Below are positions 16,412 to 25,639 of a DNA stretch of 64,000 nucleotides, in pieces. The position numbers and the translations under genes were made by a program. The first letter of the stretch is position 1. Every line of letters begins with the position of its first letter. Location: assembly GCA_020161935.1 (NCBI GenBank), contig JAIUNI010000002.1, positions 310,001 through 374,000 of the forward strand, read 5' to 3'. This stretch comes from Chloroflexota bacterium. Its GTDB lineage: Bacteria; Chloroflexota; Anaerolineae; Aggregatilineales; Phototrophicaceae. Under the pieces are notes generated by a model. That model did no database searches. It was not told the origin of the DNA and was given only the letters and a program-made list of their open reading frames with translations.

Positions 16412-18124
16412 TTAAACCTTCTCGAGTTCGCCGATGTGTTCTTCGGTGACTTCCACAAGTTCGCCCAACGTCTCGATGTCGAACTCGAACTTCGCCCCTG
16501 CCGCCTCAAAGAGTTCAGGCAGTGGACGTGTGCCACCGAGGGCGAGTGCCGCCCGATAATCCCGAACCGCCTTTGCTTTGTCTTTGAGCGAGTTGCGCCA
16601 GACCTGCTGCGCCCCGACCTGCGCCAAGCCGTAATCGACATAGTAGAACGGGATTTGGAAGATGTGCAGCTTGCGGTGCCAGCCTGTCACGCGGGAGTCT
16701 TCGAGGCCGCTCCAATCCACACCGGGGATGAAACGCGCCCACAAGTCACCCCATACCGCGTCACAATTGGCGGTGTCTGCCGCTTGGGCGGGGTTGCTGT
16801 ACACCCAATGCTGGAAGGCATCGACCACTGCCATGAACGGCCAGAACAGGATATTCTGCTCAAGGTGTTCGATCTCGGCACGGGCGGCTTCCTGCGGAGT
16901 GTAGAAACCACCGTCGCTGGCCTTGAGGTACGGCGCGGCCAGCAGTTCCATCGACATGGAAGCCACTTCCGCGATTTCGGATGTGTATTCCCACTGCTGC
17001 GAATACGGCAGCTTGAGCGCCTCGAACAGGTGAAAGGCGTGACCGGCCTCGTGCAGCAGGGTTTGCACATCGTTCTGCGTACCCACCGCATTCATGAAAA
17101 TGAAGGGGCGCTTGGACTGCACCAACCCTGCCTGATAACCACCGGGCGCTTTACCCTTGCGGTTATCGAGGTCGAGCAGATTTTCCTTCCGCATGATGGT
17201 GAAGTAGTCGCCGAGTTCAGGGTCAACCTTGTGCAGGATGGCATCGACCTTGCTTACCAGTTCCTCGACGGTATCGAACGGGTGCAGCGGGGGGCGTGAC
17301 GGAGGGTAGACATCATCACGGTCAAGATCCCACGGGCGCAGCGTATCCACGCCCAACTTCTGGCGCTGCTTGTCGTAGATGCGGGTTGCGGCTGGCACGA
17401 CCACCGTTTCAATCGACTCGTGGAAGCGGATGCAGTCGTCGGGTGAGTATTCAAAGCGCCGGAACTGCCGCCAGCGCAGGTCGCGGTAGTTGGCGTATCC
17501 GGCGTTCGATGCCATCTGCAAACGCAGCGGGAGGAACTTCGTCCACAGCGTATTCAGGGCGGAACGATCCGCCAAACGCCGCGCGGCAATCGCCTTCCAC
17601 ACCGCCTCACGCACGCTCCGGTCATCCGTCTGCATCTTGAGCTTCACTTGAGTGATGGTCAGTTCTTCGCCTTCCCATGTCACCGTCTGCGCGCCGACGA
17701 TCTGGTTGTACTCCAAACTGAGTTCGCGTTCTTTGGTGACGAGCGGCACATTCGCCTCGCGGAAGTCGGCGGCTTCGGCACGCATGTTCCGCAGGGCGAT
17801 CTCGAAGCCGACAGGCTCCAAACCGCTGGCGAGAATCTTTTCTTGCAGTTTGTGTTCGGCAATCGCGGCGGGTTCGGCGATGTTTTTGAGGAAGTTTTGT
17901 AAGCGTTTCACCGCTTCTTCGTCCTCGGTGTTGACGGTCGTGGCGATTTCCAGCCGGTTGCCCGTTTCACTCATCAGCCGCAACAACAGTGTCCAATCCG
18001 CCAGCCATGTGGCGACCGTATCTGCCGCTAAGGGGCGGGCTTCGAGTTCAGCATAAAACGGCTCGATCTGCGACCAAGACCAGTTCACAAATTCGTCGGT
18101 GGTTGTCGGGAGTGTCGCCTGCAT
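16412..18124 (-). CDS. M3 family oligoendopeptidase
   Basis: A 570-residue cytoplasmic zinc peptidase of family M3, which trims peptides of moderate length. The metal motif HEAGHAFH is in the context TLLHEAGHAF, with the third ligand Glu further downstream (EIAEVASMSMELL). GTQNDVQTLL and YYVDYGLAQ are family features. It is the pz-peptidase/PepF-like sort and shorter than the second M3 enzyme at 37507, with low direct similarity by eye, so the two are distinct paralogues. AAGGAAG lies before the ATG. Confidence 0.88.
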   Translation of the reverse strand: MQATLPTTTDEFVNWSWSQIEPFYAELEARPLAADTVATWLADWTLLLRLMSETGNRLEIATTVNTEDEEAVKRLQNFLKNIAEPAAIAEHKLQEKILASGLEPVGFEIALRNMRAEAADFREANVPLVTKERELSLEYNQIVGAQTVTWEGEELTITQVKLKMQTDDRSVREAVWKAIAARRLADRSALNTLWTKFLPLRLQMASNAGYANYRDLRWRQFRRFEYSPDDCIRFHESIETVVVPAATRIYDKQRQKLGVDTLRPWDLDRDDVYPPSRPPLHPFDTVEELVSKVDAILHKVDPELGDYFTIMRKENLLDLDNRKGKAPGGYQAGLVQSKRPFIFMNAVGTQNDVQTLLHEAGHAFHLFEALKLPYSQQWEYTSEIAEVASMSMELLAAPYLKASDGGFYTPQEAARAEIEHLEQNILFWPFMAVVDAFQHWVYSNPAQAADTANCDAVWGDLWARFIPGVDWSGLEDSRVTGWHRKLHIFQIPFYYVDYGLAQVGAQQVWRNSLKDKAKAVRDYRAALALGGTRPLPELFEAAGAKFEFDIETLGELVEVTEEHIGELEKV

Positions 18125-18238
18125 GTGACTTCCTTTCGCATATCCTGAAGTCTAATTATGATACCCTAGTAGAGAACTATACGCCGTCATAATGGTTCTA
18201 CCGTGAGCAAAATATCCGACCAGTAGCAGGCCAAACCC

Positions 18239-19264
18239 ATGACCTCATCTACCCGCCTATCGTCTTTCTTCCCGAACAGCGCCATCACCCGCGCCGAGCG
18301 CACCTACCAGCAGCGTTCCGCCAAGCCAGCGCGTTCGTGGCGGCGCTGGGTGAACCGCGCGGTCATCGGCTTGGCGCTCATCTTCTCGCTGGTCATGTTC
18401 GGCGGCTTAGTGATCGGTTCTTTAACGCAGCGTGACCCCACCCCCATTTTCGACACCCTTCGACTGCCAGCGATTCTCTTAATAGCCTTTACGCTTATTT
18501 ACCACTTCTACCTATTGTTCCAAACCACCAGCCTTGCCGCCAACAGCATCGCCCGCGAAAAGGAAGCTCAAACGTGGGATTTGCTGGTGCTAACCGGTGT
18601 GGATGCGCGTCAAATCGTGCGCGGTAAGTGGTGGGCGACCGTGCAGCAGCAGATCCCGCAGTACTGGCTATTGGGGCTGCTCCGCGTCGGTACCGTGTCG
18701 GCCATCGCCATTAGCAGCGTCACATTTTTGTATTACGACGGTTCCAACTTTTACCACGTGATGCTGCTGCCGCATCTCGTCACCATTGTCATCAGCAGTC
18801 TATTCAGTATTGCATTGCCGGTGTTCAATTTAGGCTTTGGTGCCGCCTGTGGGGTGATGGCTTCCGCCTTCAACAAGCGCAGCACACAAGCCATTTTATA
18901 CGGCCTCGTTTATCAGGCGGTACTATCATTCTTATTCAGTATCGGGTTCATATTGATCTTAAGTCGCATTCCTTTTTTATGGATGAGTCCCCTTTATGGC
19001 ATCCTTGGGACAACGGCGACTACGCTGATCAGCAATGGCTACTCGCTCACACTCGACCCGTTAACTAGCCATTACTTCGATCCGAGAAGCGTCCCCTTTA
19101 CGCCCATCGTAGCGATTGAGGCCGATTGGATGATTGCCGGTTTGCTCACAATCGTGGTTTATGCCCTGCTCATCCGCTTTGCCCTCTGGCGGGCGGAATG
19201 TAACGCGGTCAGCACATTGGCAACACCGTTTCGTAAAGCCGTATCCGTCATAGAATCAACTTAG
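18239..19264 (+). CDS. ABC-2-like multi-helix permease, first tandem copy
   Basis: A 341-residue membrane protein with about six helices. After a basic N-terminus (RAERTYQQRSAKPARSWRRW), helices flank the cytoplasmic stretch SIAREKEAQTWDLLVLTG, the 'REKE-T-LL-LT' signature of ABC-2 transporter permeases. GFGAACGVMASAFNKRS is another conserved segment. An immediate paralogue follows. No ATP-binding gene is adjacent on either side, so the energising partner must be elsewhere, or the pair has another role. The start ATG has only a weak ribosome site. Confidence 0.72.
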   Translation: MTSSTRLSSFFPNSAITRAERTYQQRSAKPARSWRRWVNRAVIGLALIFSLVMFGGLVIGSLTQRDPTPIFDTLRLPAILLIAFTLIYHFYLLFQTTSLAANSIAREKEAQTWDLLVLTGVDARQIVRGKWWATVQQQIPQYWLLGLLRVGTVSAIAISSVTFLYYDGSNFYHVMLLPHLVTIVISSLFSIALPVFNLGFGAACGVMASAFNKRSTQAILYGLVYQAVLSFLFSIGFILILSRIPFLWMSPLYGILGTTATTLISNGYSLTLDPLTSHYFDPRSVPFTPIVAIEADWMIAGLLTIVVYALLIRFALWRAECNAVSTLATPFRKAVSVIEST

Positions 19265-19271
19265 GTAACCC

Positions 19272-20294
19272 ATGACCTCATCGACCCGCATGTCCTCCCT
19301 TTTCCCCAATAACGCCATCACCCGCGCCGAGCGCACCTACCAGCAGCGCTCTGCCAAGCCGCCCCGCACGTGGCGGCGCTGGGTGAACTTCGGCGTGAAG
19401 TGGCTGGCAATCACACTGTCACTGATCTTATTCGGCGGCTTGCTGCTGGCCTCGATCACCGTGCGCGACCCGCTGCCGATTGCCGAAAAGCTCAATCCCC
19501 TGCCCAACATCCTTTCCATCGTCATGGGGCTTTATCACGTCTACCTGTTATTCCAGACCATCAGCCGAACCGCCAACAGCATCAGCCGCGAGAAGGAAGC
19601 CCAAACGTGGGATATGCTGGTGCTGACCGGCATTGATGCCCGCCAGATCGTGCGCGGCAAATGGTGGGCGACCATCCAGCAGCAGTTCCCGCAGTATCTG
19701 CTCCTCAGTGTGCTGCGGATTGGTACCACCGCTGGCACGGCGATTAGCATGACCGGAATCTTTTACCGTTACTCCAGTTATTACAACAGTACGGTGATCA
19801 TGCCACATCCGGTCACCATCATCCTCGTCGCGCTGGTGGCATTCATGTTCACAATGGCGAACCTTGCCTTCAGCGCCGCCTGTGGGGTGATGGCCTCGGC
19901 AGCCAGCAAGCGCAGCGTGGTCGCCATCGCGCGGGGGTTTGGCAATCAGGTTTTGCTGTCACTCGTGACCGTAATTGGCATCCTATATGTCTTCACGCGC
20001 TCCTTTACCTACTCGTATTATTCAAGTTTTATATCCACGATTTACAACGCCATTCTGGGTGGGGCTGTTTCAATCATCGACAACGGGTTTACGCTAACGA
20101 CCAGCAACGTATACGTGGGTTATTTCTTCGATTACAACCAGCAGGGGTCAGGCTCGCCCATTTTACCGCTCAACCTTGAATGGCTGGCTGGGGCGGTCGT
20201 CGCGCTGCTGCTCTACGCCCTGCTCATCTGGTTCGCGCTGTGGCGGGCGGAAAAACAGGCGGTCAAAGAGATGGCAACCCCTGTCAATTCGTAG
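19272..20294 (+). CDS. ABC-2-like multi-helix permease, second tandem copy
   Basis: A 340-residue paralogue of the preceding gene; the first 60 residues and the SISREKEAQTWDMLVLTG and SAACGVMASAASKRS segments are nearly identical, while the helices and the loop before the last helix differ. The seven-bp gap and the matching start regions point to a tandem duplication within one transcript that later diverged. A heterodimeric permease is plausible. It ends just before a bidirectional terminator. Confidence 0.72.
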   Translation: MTSSTRMSSLFPNNAITRAERTYQQRSAKPPRTWRRWVNFGVKWLAITLSLILFGGLLLASITVRDPLPIAEKLNPLPNILSIVMGLYHVYLLFQTISRTANSISREKEAQTWDMLVLTGIDARQIVRGKWWATIQQQFPQYLLLSVLRIGTTAGTAISMTGIFYRYSSYYNSTVIMPHPVTIILVALVAFMFTMANLAFSAACGVMASAASKRSVVAIARGFGNQVLLSLVTVIGILYVFTRSFTYSYYSSFISTIYNAILGGAVSIIDNGFTLTTSNVYVGYFFDYNQQGSGSPILPLNLEWLAGAVVALLLYALLIWFALWRAEKQAVKEMATPVNS

Positions 20295-20298
20295 GCAT

Positions 20299-20330
20299 AA
20301 AAATCCCTCTCGCGCTGAGAGGGATTTTTA
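20299..20330. terminator. bidirectional terminator
   Basis: AAAAATCCCTCTC / GAGAGGGATTTTT with a four-base loop between the convergent permease and beta-helix genes; A and T runs on both sides allow it to serve both. Confidence 0.88.
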
Positions 20331-20347
20331 TTGAGGTGAAGCTAAAA

Positions 20348-21970
20348 CTAACGGGGGCGGCGGCGGCTTTCACCGATTTGCGTCACCGCGTTTGATACGG
20401 TGAAGCTGCTGTATTCTGTGCCTGCCGCGTAAGTGCCGTTCGTGTACAGGCCATCGGTCGCGACACCATCCGAGATGCCGCCGAGCGAAATGGTGTAGGT
20501 CTGACCGATCACCAAATCCGGCGACGAGAAAGCGACGGTTTGGAAGGCTTTCGCCGGTGCGAAGGTCAGAACACTATTCCCCGCGCTGTCCTTAATGTTG
20601 ACGAGTGTCCCGGCTGGCTGCACCTCGTTCAAGATCAGCAGCAGCGAGTTCTGGCTGGAGTTCATCCCCGGTGACTGCGGCATCCCGGCACTGCCCGCCG
20701 CGACCAATGTCCCGCCAGTAATCGCAAAGCTGCCGTCATAATCCAACGCGCCGTTGAAGTTTTCGGTCGGGCCGTGAACGATGACCGTGCCGCCGTTCAT
20801 GGCAATTGAGCCGTTCGAGTCGAGTCCGTCACCCGTCGCGTTGACCACAATCGTGCCACCGTTGAACGTGAGTAAGTAGTTTGTACCGAGATCACCCGCC
20901 GCGTTGATACCATCGTCGCTCGAAACGAGGTGAATGTCACCCCCGTTGAAGGTGATGCTCATCGCCTCGATACCTTCTACCGAACGGGTGATGTCGATGT
21001 CGCCGCCGTTAATCTCGATGCTGACATCGGCGTGAATGGCATCGTCGCCGGTCGCCAGCGTATAGGTGCCGCCGTTCAGCGCAATCGTGCCGTTGGTGTG
21101 GATGGTGTCATCCGCCGAGTCGACTGTGAATGTGCCAGCATTAATCACGATGCTGCCGCCGGACTTCACACCCTTCGCGGATAAATCCTCGCTGATGACG
21201 GTCGTGCTGCCACCACCAGAAGCCAGCATGAACGTCCCACCATTAACCGTGAGTGCCGTTTCCGCAGAGAGCGCGTCACCGCCTGATGTGACTTGGATAC
21301 TGCCCGTGTCAATCGTCATCGTGCCGAGGGCGGGGTCGTCCTCATTGTCGGCTTTGAAGCCGTCACCACCCGCCGTTACGACGAACGTGCCGTCGATGAT
21401 ATGCAAGTCGTTCTTCCCACGAATACCGTCATCCGCCGCTGTCACGTTAATGTTCCCGCTGATGATGGTCAGGCTGTCCTTGCTGGCGATACCATCGTTA
21501 TAGCTGCCAGTGACCGTCAGCGAACCCGTGCCGGAAATCGTCAGGTCGTCATCACTGAATACCGCCGCGTTCGGTTCATCATCCTCCGGGTTGGCGTAGA
21601 CGTAAGCTGCCGCGTCCGACACCACATTTTGCGTGCCATCCGCCAGCACGATCTCGGCGCTGTCGGCATTGATGATGTTAATCGCCGCGCTGGTTGAACT
21701 GCTGATGTTCACGCCGTTCAGGATGATCGTCACCGCGCCGTCACCTTCGCTATCGACCGCAAGCTGCCCATCCGTGAGCGTGCCGCTGACGGTGTAGGTT
21801 CCGGCGGCGGTAATCGTGACCGTGCTGCCATCCACTACCGCACCGTTCCCGCTGACGCTGATCGAGTCGCCATTCAGGGTAATGGTGTCTCCGCTGTCCT
21901 GCGCCTGTATGGCGGTGGCGCTCAACAGGGTAAACATCAATCCAACCAGTAGAATCTTCAAACGTTTCAT
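20348..21970 (-). CDS. Cthe_2159-like carbohydrate-binding beta-helix protein
   Basis: A 540-residue exported protein. A signal peptide (MKRLKILLVGLMFTLLSATAIQAQ) is followed by more than a dozen repeats of the kind 'sISGGxxxVxSxDDGIxaxg', including NDGIASKDSLTI, DDGIRGKNDLHI and DDGINAAGDL. This is the pattern of the Cthe_2159/DUF4353 family (PF14262), a right-handed beta-helix binding acidic sugars or cellulose. The C-terminus ends ESRRRPR. ATG 21970 has GGAAAG upstream; an earlier TTG at 21988 is less likely. No carbohydrate-utilisation genes are adjacent. Confidence 0.8.
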   Translation of the reverse strand: MKRLKILLVGLMFTLLSATAIQAQDSGDTITLNGDSISVSGNGAVVDGSTVTITAAGTYTVSGTLTDGQLAVDSEGDGAVTIILNGVNISSSTSAAINIINADSAEIVLADGTQNVVSDAAAYVYANPEDDEPNAAVFSDDDLTISGTGSLTVTGSYNDGIASKDSLTIISGNINVTAADDGIRGKNDLHIIDGTFVVTAGGDGFKADNEDDPALGTMTIDTGSIQVTSGGDALSAETALTVNGGTFMLASGGGSTTVISEDLSAKGVKSGGSIVINAGTFTVDSADDTIHTNGTIALNGGTYTLATGDDAIHADVSIEINGGDIDITRSVEGIEAMSITFNGGDIHLVSSDDGINAAGDLGTNYLLTFNGGTIVVNATGDGLDSNGSIAMNGGTVIVHGPTENFNGALDYDGSFAITGGTLVAAGSAGMPQSPGMNSSQNSLLLILNEVQPAGTLVNIKDSAGNSVLTFAPAKAFQTVAFSSPDLVIGQTYTISLGGISDGVATDGLYTNGTYAAGTEYSSFTVSNAVTQIGESRRRPR

Positions 21971-22096
21971 GATCTTTCCATTCTTCAAATCGGATTACTC
22001 ACATTCATGATGAACAGGTAATCATACCGTCACATGATGAAATGATACCGGAAGAATGTTTAGAAAGTGTTCAGAATCGCTCAGTTTTAGATGAAT

Positions 22097-22245
22097 ACCA
22101 GCAGCGTTTGAAACCCTTTGAGAAGTTGTGAAAATACCGGACAGCCTGTCTGCTGTCCTTACAGAAACACGAGATTGTGAAGCGAATTTTTTGTAGGGAC
22201 GCGATACATCGCGTCCGATTAACCACAAACCTACTTTTCAAAAAG
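22097..22245. repeat. paired-hairpin interspersed element, copy 3
   Basis: Inverted relative to 6168-6312 and similar along its length, not only in the stems. It holds GGACAGCCTGTCTGCTGTCC (22139-22158) and TGTAGGGACGCGATACATCGCGTCCG (22192-22217), and ends with GATTAACCACAAACCTAC, the reverse complement of the start of copy 1. Confidence 0.78.
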
Positions 22246-22288
22246 GTTGGAAGGTAGGACTACATTAAGTGGTGGGGGACTATTTAAG

Positions 22289-22355
22289 CCCTCGCCCCCA
22301 CGATGGTACGCTCGCAGGCTCACTCCACCATCAGCCTCTCCCTCAGGGCGAAGGG
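22289..22355. repeat. CC/GG-flanked hairpin element, copy B
   Basis: CCCTCGCCCCCAC, inner stem GATGG / CCATC around TACGCTCGCAGGCTCACTC, and closing TCAGGGCGAAGGG. It lies in the 680-bp gap between the beta-helix gene and the monooxygenase, which otherwise holds only copy 3 of the paired-hairpin element and one single palindrome (22551-22576). Confidence 0.65.
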
Positions 22356-22550
22356 AAAAAAACGAAAGATCGCTCAAAACGGTGATTTTTCACCTGAAAA
22401 CTCATCTCCACCGTTTAGTGTGGTGCTACCGGTTTGAATATTCTTACCGACAACCATTGACACAGATAGCCTTTTTGTTCTATACTCAAATGGGTAGTGG
22501 TTACAGGGTAGGTGATAAAATTTTGTGCCAATAGACAAACAGCCAATGTG

Positions 22551-22576
22551 GTAGGGACAGCAGACAGGCTGTCCGC
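22551..22576. repeat. single GTAGGG-family palindrome
   Basis: GTAGGGACAGCAGACAGGCTGTCC: the GGACAGC-type hairpin without its GGACGCG partner, about 75 bp upstream of the monooxygenase start. Confidence 0.65.
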
Positions 22577-22652
22577 GCCACCACACCACACGCATCACTG
22601 ACTTCGCAACCACCATCTTCAAATTATTCACAATACACTGGACTAAACATCT

Positions 22653-22970
22653 ATGTACGGCCTCACTGGGAAAATGATCGCCCAACCCGGTAAGCGGGAT
22701 GAACTCATCAGCTATCTGCTCGAAGGTACGGACAGCATGACCGACCTTGAAGGCTGCTATCTGTATGTGGTCGCCACCGACCCCGCCGACCCGAACGGCA
22801 TCTGGGTGACGGAAGTCTGGCGCAGTCAGGATGACCATCAAGCCTCGCTATCACTCGCCAGCACACAGGCACTCATCGCGAAAGCCCGCCCGATTATCGT
22901 GGGCTTCGGTGAACGTATCGAGAACACCCCGATTGGTGGCAAAGGTATCCCCAAGGATGCCACTTCGTAA
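22653..22970 (+). CDS. antibiotic biosynthesis monooxygenase (ABM)-like protein
   Basis: A 105-residue dimeric alpha-beta barrel protein. It starts MYGLTGKMIAQPGKRDELISYL and continues LYVVATDPADP and VTEVWRSQDDHQASL, the pattern of ABM-domain proteins such as YgiN quinol monooxygenases. In this family the fold acts on quinols, haem or polyketides without a cofactor; the substrate here is unknown. It is a stand-alone gene flanked by repeats. The ribosome site is weak. Confidence 0.78.
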   Translation: MYGLTGKMIAQPGKRDELISYLLEGTDSMTDLEGCYLYVVATDPADPNGIWVTEVWRSQDDHQASLSLASTQALIAKARPIIVGFGERIENTPIGGKGIPKDATS

Positions 22971-22974
22971 TTGT

Positions 22975-23100
22975 GGGGAATGGCAATGATGGCGGCGGCA
23001 GAGCCTTCGCCAAAATTGCCGCACTTTTAGCCGAGCTAGCCGCCGAAAGATCATGTTTTTGTTTGCAAAATTGCCACTGATTGAACATTTTTCGCCATTC
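22975..23100. repeat. dispersed ~120-bp repeat, copy 1
   Basis: Its reverse complement matches 35265-35395: both contain a TTTCGGCGGnTnGCTCGG block, GCGGCAATTTTGGC, and GCC(T/T)GCCGCCGCCA. The match is imperfect, with small indels, as expected for an old mobile or selfish element. Confidence 0.6.
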
Positions 23101-23114
23101 CGCGTATAAGAGAT

Positions 23115-23142
23115 TGGCGCTTGAATAAATTGTTAAGCGCCA
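23115..23142. promoter_or_regulatory. inverted repeat upstream of the MFS gene
   Basis: Perfect eight-bp arms TGGCGCTT / AAGCGCCA separated by 12 AT-rich bases, 86 bp before the MFS start. It could be a regulator binding site or a leader hairpin; nothing else in the sequence decides. Confidence 0.35.
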
Positions 23143-23227
23143 GTCATAATAGGTCACATCAGCCCACAAGGGCGCAGATTTCCAAATTTCAAATTTTTAT
23201 ATCAATATGGGTATTTAGGGGGCAGTT

Positions 23228-24610
23228 ATGGGCAACTGGCTGAGTGGAATGCGAGCGTTTTACTTAGTCGCGCTCGGTCAGTTCGTCTCGATCTTCGGTA
23301 CGACCATGACGCAGTTCGGTCTCACCATCTGGACGTGGACATTTGTCACCGAAATCCAGCCGACCGCTGATCCTGCTACCGCTATGGCGCTGGTCGGCTT
23401 TTTCAGCTTCGCGCCGGAAGTCCTGCTCGGCCCGATTGCAGGAGCATTGGTTGACCGTTGGAACCGCAAGCTGGTCATGGTCATCTCGGATGTGGCTGCT
23501 GGCCTCGCGACCATCGCCGTTTTCCTGCTCTACAGTTCGGGGCAGCTCCAATTGTGGCATCTGTATGCAGCCGGTGCCGTCACCAGCGCCTTCAAATCGT
23601 TCCAGTGGCCGGCCTTCTCAGCCGCCATCTCGACCATGATCCCCAAAGAACAATACACCCGTGCCAATGGTATCCTCAGTTTGACCGAATCGGTTTCCGG
23701 CGTACTGGCTATTCCACTCGCGGGTTTACTGCTCAATAAAATTGGCTTAACGGGCATCATGACCATCGACATCATCACCTTCCTCGCGGCTGTTGGGGGT
23801 ATCCTGCTGGTCAGCATCCCGCAGCCCAAAATGAGTGCCGAGGGCGAGGTTAAAAACAACCTCTGGCGGGACTCGATTTTCGGCTTCCGCTATATCCTCC
23901 AGCGTCCCAGTTTACTTGGCTTACAAATGGTGTTCTTCTTCGGGAATTTACTGGGCAGCATCGCCGGTACGCTGCTCACACCGATGATCTTATCCCGCTC
24001 AGGGAATGATGAACAGCTATTGAGTCTTGTTCAAGGCGCGTTCGGTGCAGGCGCAGTTGTTGGTGGGCTTATTCTCGTCCGCACGGGCGGCCTCAAACGC
24101 CGTACAAACGGGGTGATCTGGGGTTGGTTCTGGAGCAGCTTATTCGGTTATACCTTGCTCGGTATCGGGCGTACGCTGCCGTTCTGGATGGTGGTCGCGT
24201 TCCTCTCGTCGGTCGTGGTGGTCTACATTAACGCCTCGAATCAGGCTATCTGGCAGGCCAAAGTCGCGCCTGATTTACAAGGGCGCGTGTTTTCCGCCCG
24301 ACGGTTGATCGCGCAGGTCGTCGGGCCGTTGGGTATTCTGCTGGCCGGGCCGCTGGCCGACCGCATCTTTGAGCCTGCCCTGCGTGAAGGTGGAAGCCTG
24401 ACCGGGGTATTCGGGTGGTTGGTGGGTGTCGGGCCGGGAGCCGGTATGGCACTCATTCTGGTATGCTGCGGGCTGGTTTTGATGGTCATCTCCGTCATTG
24501 CTTATCGCATCCCGGCTATCCGTTTCGCCGAGGACATCCTGCCCGACCACGATCAAGATCGTGTGAAGGCCGACGCTCCCAACACGGAGGCGGAGGCTGT
24601 ACCGGCATAA
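23228..24610 (+). CDS. MFS transporter, multidrug/macrolide-efflux type
   Basis: A 460-residue major facilitator protein with about 12 helices. The loop-2/3 signature is GALVDRWNRKLVMVISD, repeated in weaker form in the second half (GPLADRIF). The arrangement resembles MFS_3/MefA-like exporters, which expel drugs by proton antiport. A 14-residue acidic tail ends the protein. GGGGG lies seven bases before the ATG. The substrate cannot be told. A 28-bp inverted repeat upstream may regulate it. Confidence 0.85.
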   Translation: MGNWLSGMRAFYLVALGQFVSIFGTTMTQFGLTIWTWTFVTEIQPTADPATAMALVGFFSFAPEVLLGPIAGALVDRWNRKLVMVISDVAAGLATIAVFLLYSSGQLQLWHLYAAGAVTSAFKSFQWPAFSAAISTMIPKEQYTRANGILSLTESVSGVLAIPLAGLLLNKIGLTGIMTIDIITFLAAVGGILLVSIPQPKMSAEGEVKNNLWRDSIFGFRYILQRPSLLGLQMVFFFGNLLGSIAGTLLTPMILSRSGNDEQLLSLVQGAFGAGAVVGGLILVRTGGLKRRTNGVIWGWFWSSLFGYTLLGIGRTLPFWMVVAFLSSVVVVYINASNQAIWQAKVAPDLQGRVFSARRLIAQVVGPLGILLAGPLADRIFEPALREGGSLTGVFGWLVGVGPGAGMALILVCCGLVLMVISVIAYRIPAIRFAEDILPDHDQDRVKADAPNTEAEAVPA

Positions 24611-24615
24611 ATCAA

Positions 24616-24643
24616 AGGGAGCACTTATGTGTGCCCCCTACAA
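24616..24643. repeat. GTAGGG-family palindrome (GGGAGCAC type)
   Basis: GGGAGCACTTATGTGTGCCCCCTACA directly after the MFS stop codon; it may help end transcription, although a T-run is absent. Confidence 0.55.
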
Positions 24644-24678
24644 CAGTATGATTGATAGTCAAAAGCGTGGATAAGGTT

Positions 24679-25536
24679 TTACATCCCGACCTGATAGGCC
24701 AACGGCATATAATCCCGCTTATTGACCTGCTCGAAGGCTTCTAACAAATCCATCGTATGCGGTTCATCGGGGCAAGTTGCCCGCCACCATTCCAAGAATG
24801 GGTAGACTTCCAAACGCGCCGATTGATATTCTTGCACGATGAGATGCCCGACCACGCCGCACTGTTCTACGAAGCCGGTACGCTCGAACTCGTCCAGTAC
24901 GCGCTGAGAATCAAAGGGAACGCGGTGATGGGTGGCTCGCCAGCCCTCCCCATCACCATCGAGAATCATGTAAGAGGCCGACATATCGCCGTCGAGCGGG
25001 TTGCCAACCGTACCCCCGTTCAACACATGCCAGCGCCCGACCTGCCGATCCAGTGGCAGGTGTGAATGTGCCGCGATGATCGTAGCTGCCTCAACGCCAG
25101 CTAACATCGCCTCGATTTCGCTGTCGGTATGGGTGGGGAGCATCGCCTCAAAGGGGCTGCGCGGGCTGCCGTGTACGACCTGAATGCCCGGCGCATCGCG
25201 GAAGCGCAGGGTGAGCGCATCCGGCCACGCGGAAATGGTGTTCATCCACTTCCTGCCCAACTGCGCCATCGTGTAGGGAGGTAGGGTAAAGTGCGCCCAC
25301 GACTTCGGGGCGCGGGGTGTGTTCCAGTCGGTCAGGTAAAGTTCGTTGTTCCCGCGAATGATGGAACAGGGTACGCAAGCCAGCGCTTCCATCACCTGAC
25401 TGGAAAACGGCCCCCAGTTCACGATGTCTCCCGCGACCACCGCATAATCCGCGTTGAACGCTGCCGCGTGGTTGAGGACGGCTTCCAGCGCGGGTAGATT
25501 ACTATGAATATCGGACATGACGAGCAAACGAGTCAT
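24679..25536 (-). CDS. metallophosphoesterase, YfcE/MJ0936-like
   Basis: A 285-residue cytoplasmic phosphoesterase with SDIHSN, GDIVNWGP, GNNE, VVHGSP and AAHSHLP, the five metal-site motifs of the calcineurin-like superfamily. NGGTVGNPLDGD matches the YfcE branch. The last 60 residues form a helical extension (DLLEAFEQVNKRDYMPLAYQ). GAG before the ATG is a weak ribosome site. The substrate is unknown; a phosphodiester is expected. Confidence 0.85.
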   Translation of the reverse strand: MTRLLVMSDIHSNLPALEAVLNHAAAFNADYAVVAGDIVNWGPFSSQVMEALACVPCSIIRGNNELYLTDWNTPRAPKSWAHFTLPPYTMAQLGRKWMNTISAWPDALTLRFRDAPGIQVVHGSPRSPFEAMLPTHTDSEIEAMLAGVEAATIIAAHSHLPLDRQVGRWHVLNGGTVGNPLDGDMSASYMILDGDGEGWRATHHRVPFDSQRVLDEFERTGFVEQCGVVGHLIVQEYQSARLEVYPFLEWWRATCPDEPHTMDLLEAFEQVNKRDYMPLAYQVGM

Positions 25537-25639
25537 CTCTAAACCACCCTTTTGGTGAACTCCATCGCCCGCTCATCATACAGCAAGTCTCGCGTGGTCG
25601 GTTTACGCTTGCCCACCGTTCAACCCGCGTTCCAACGGT

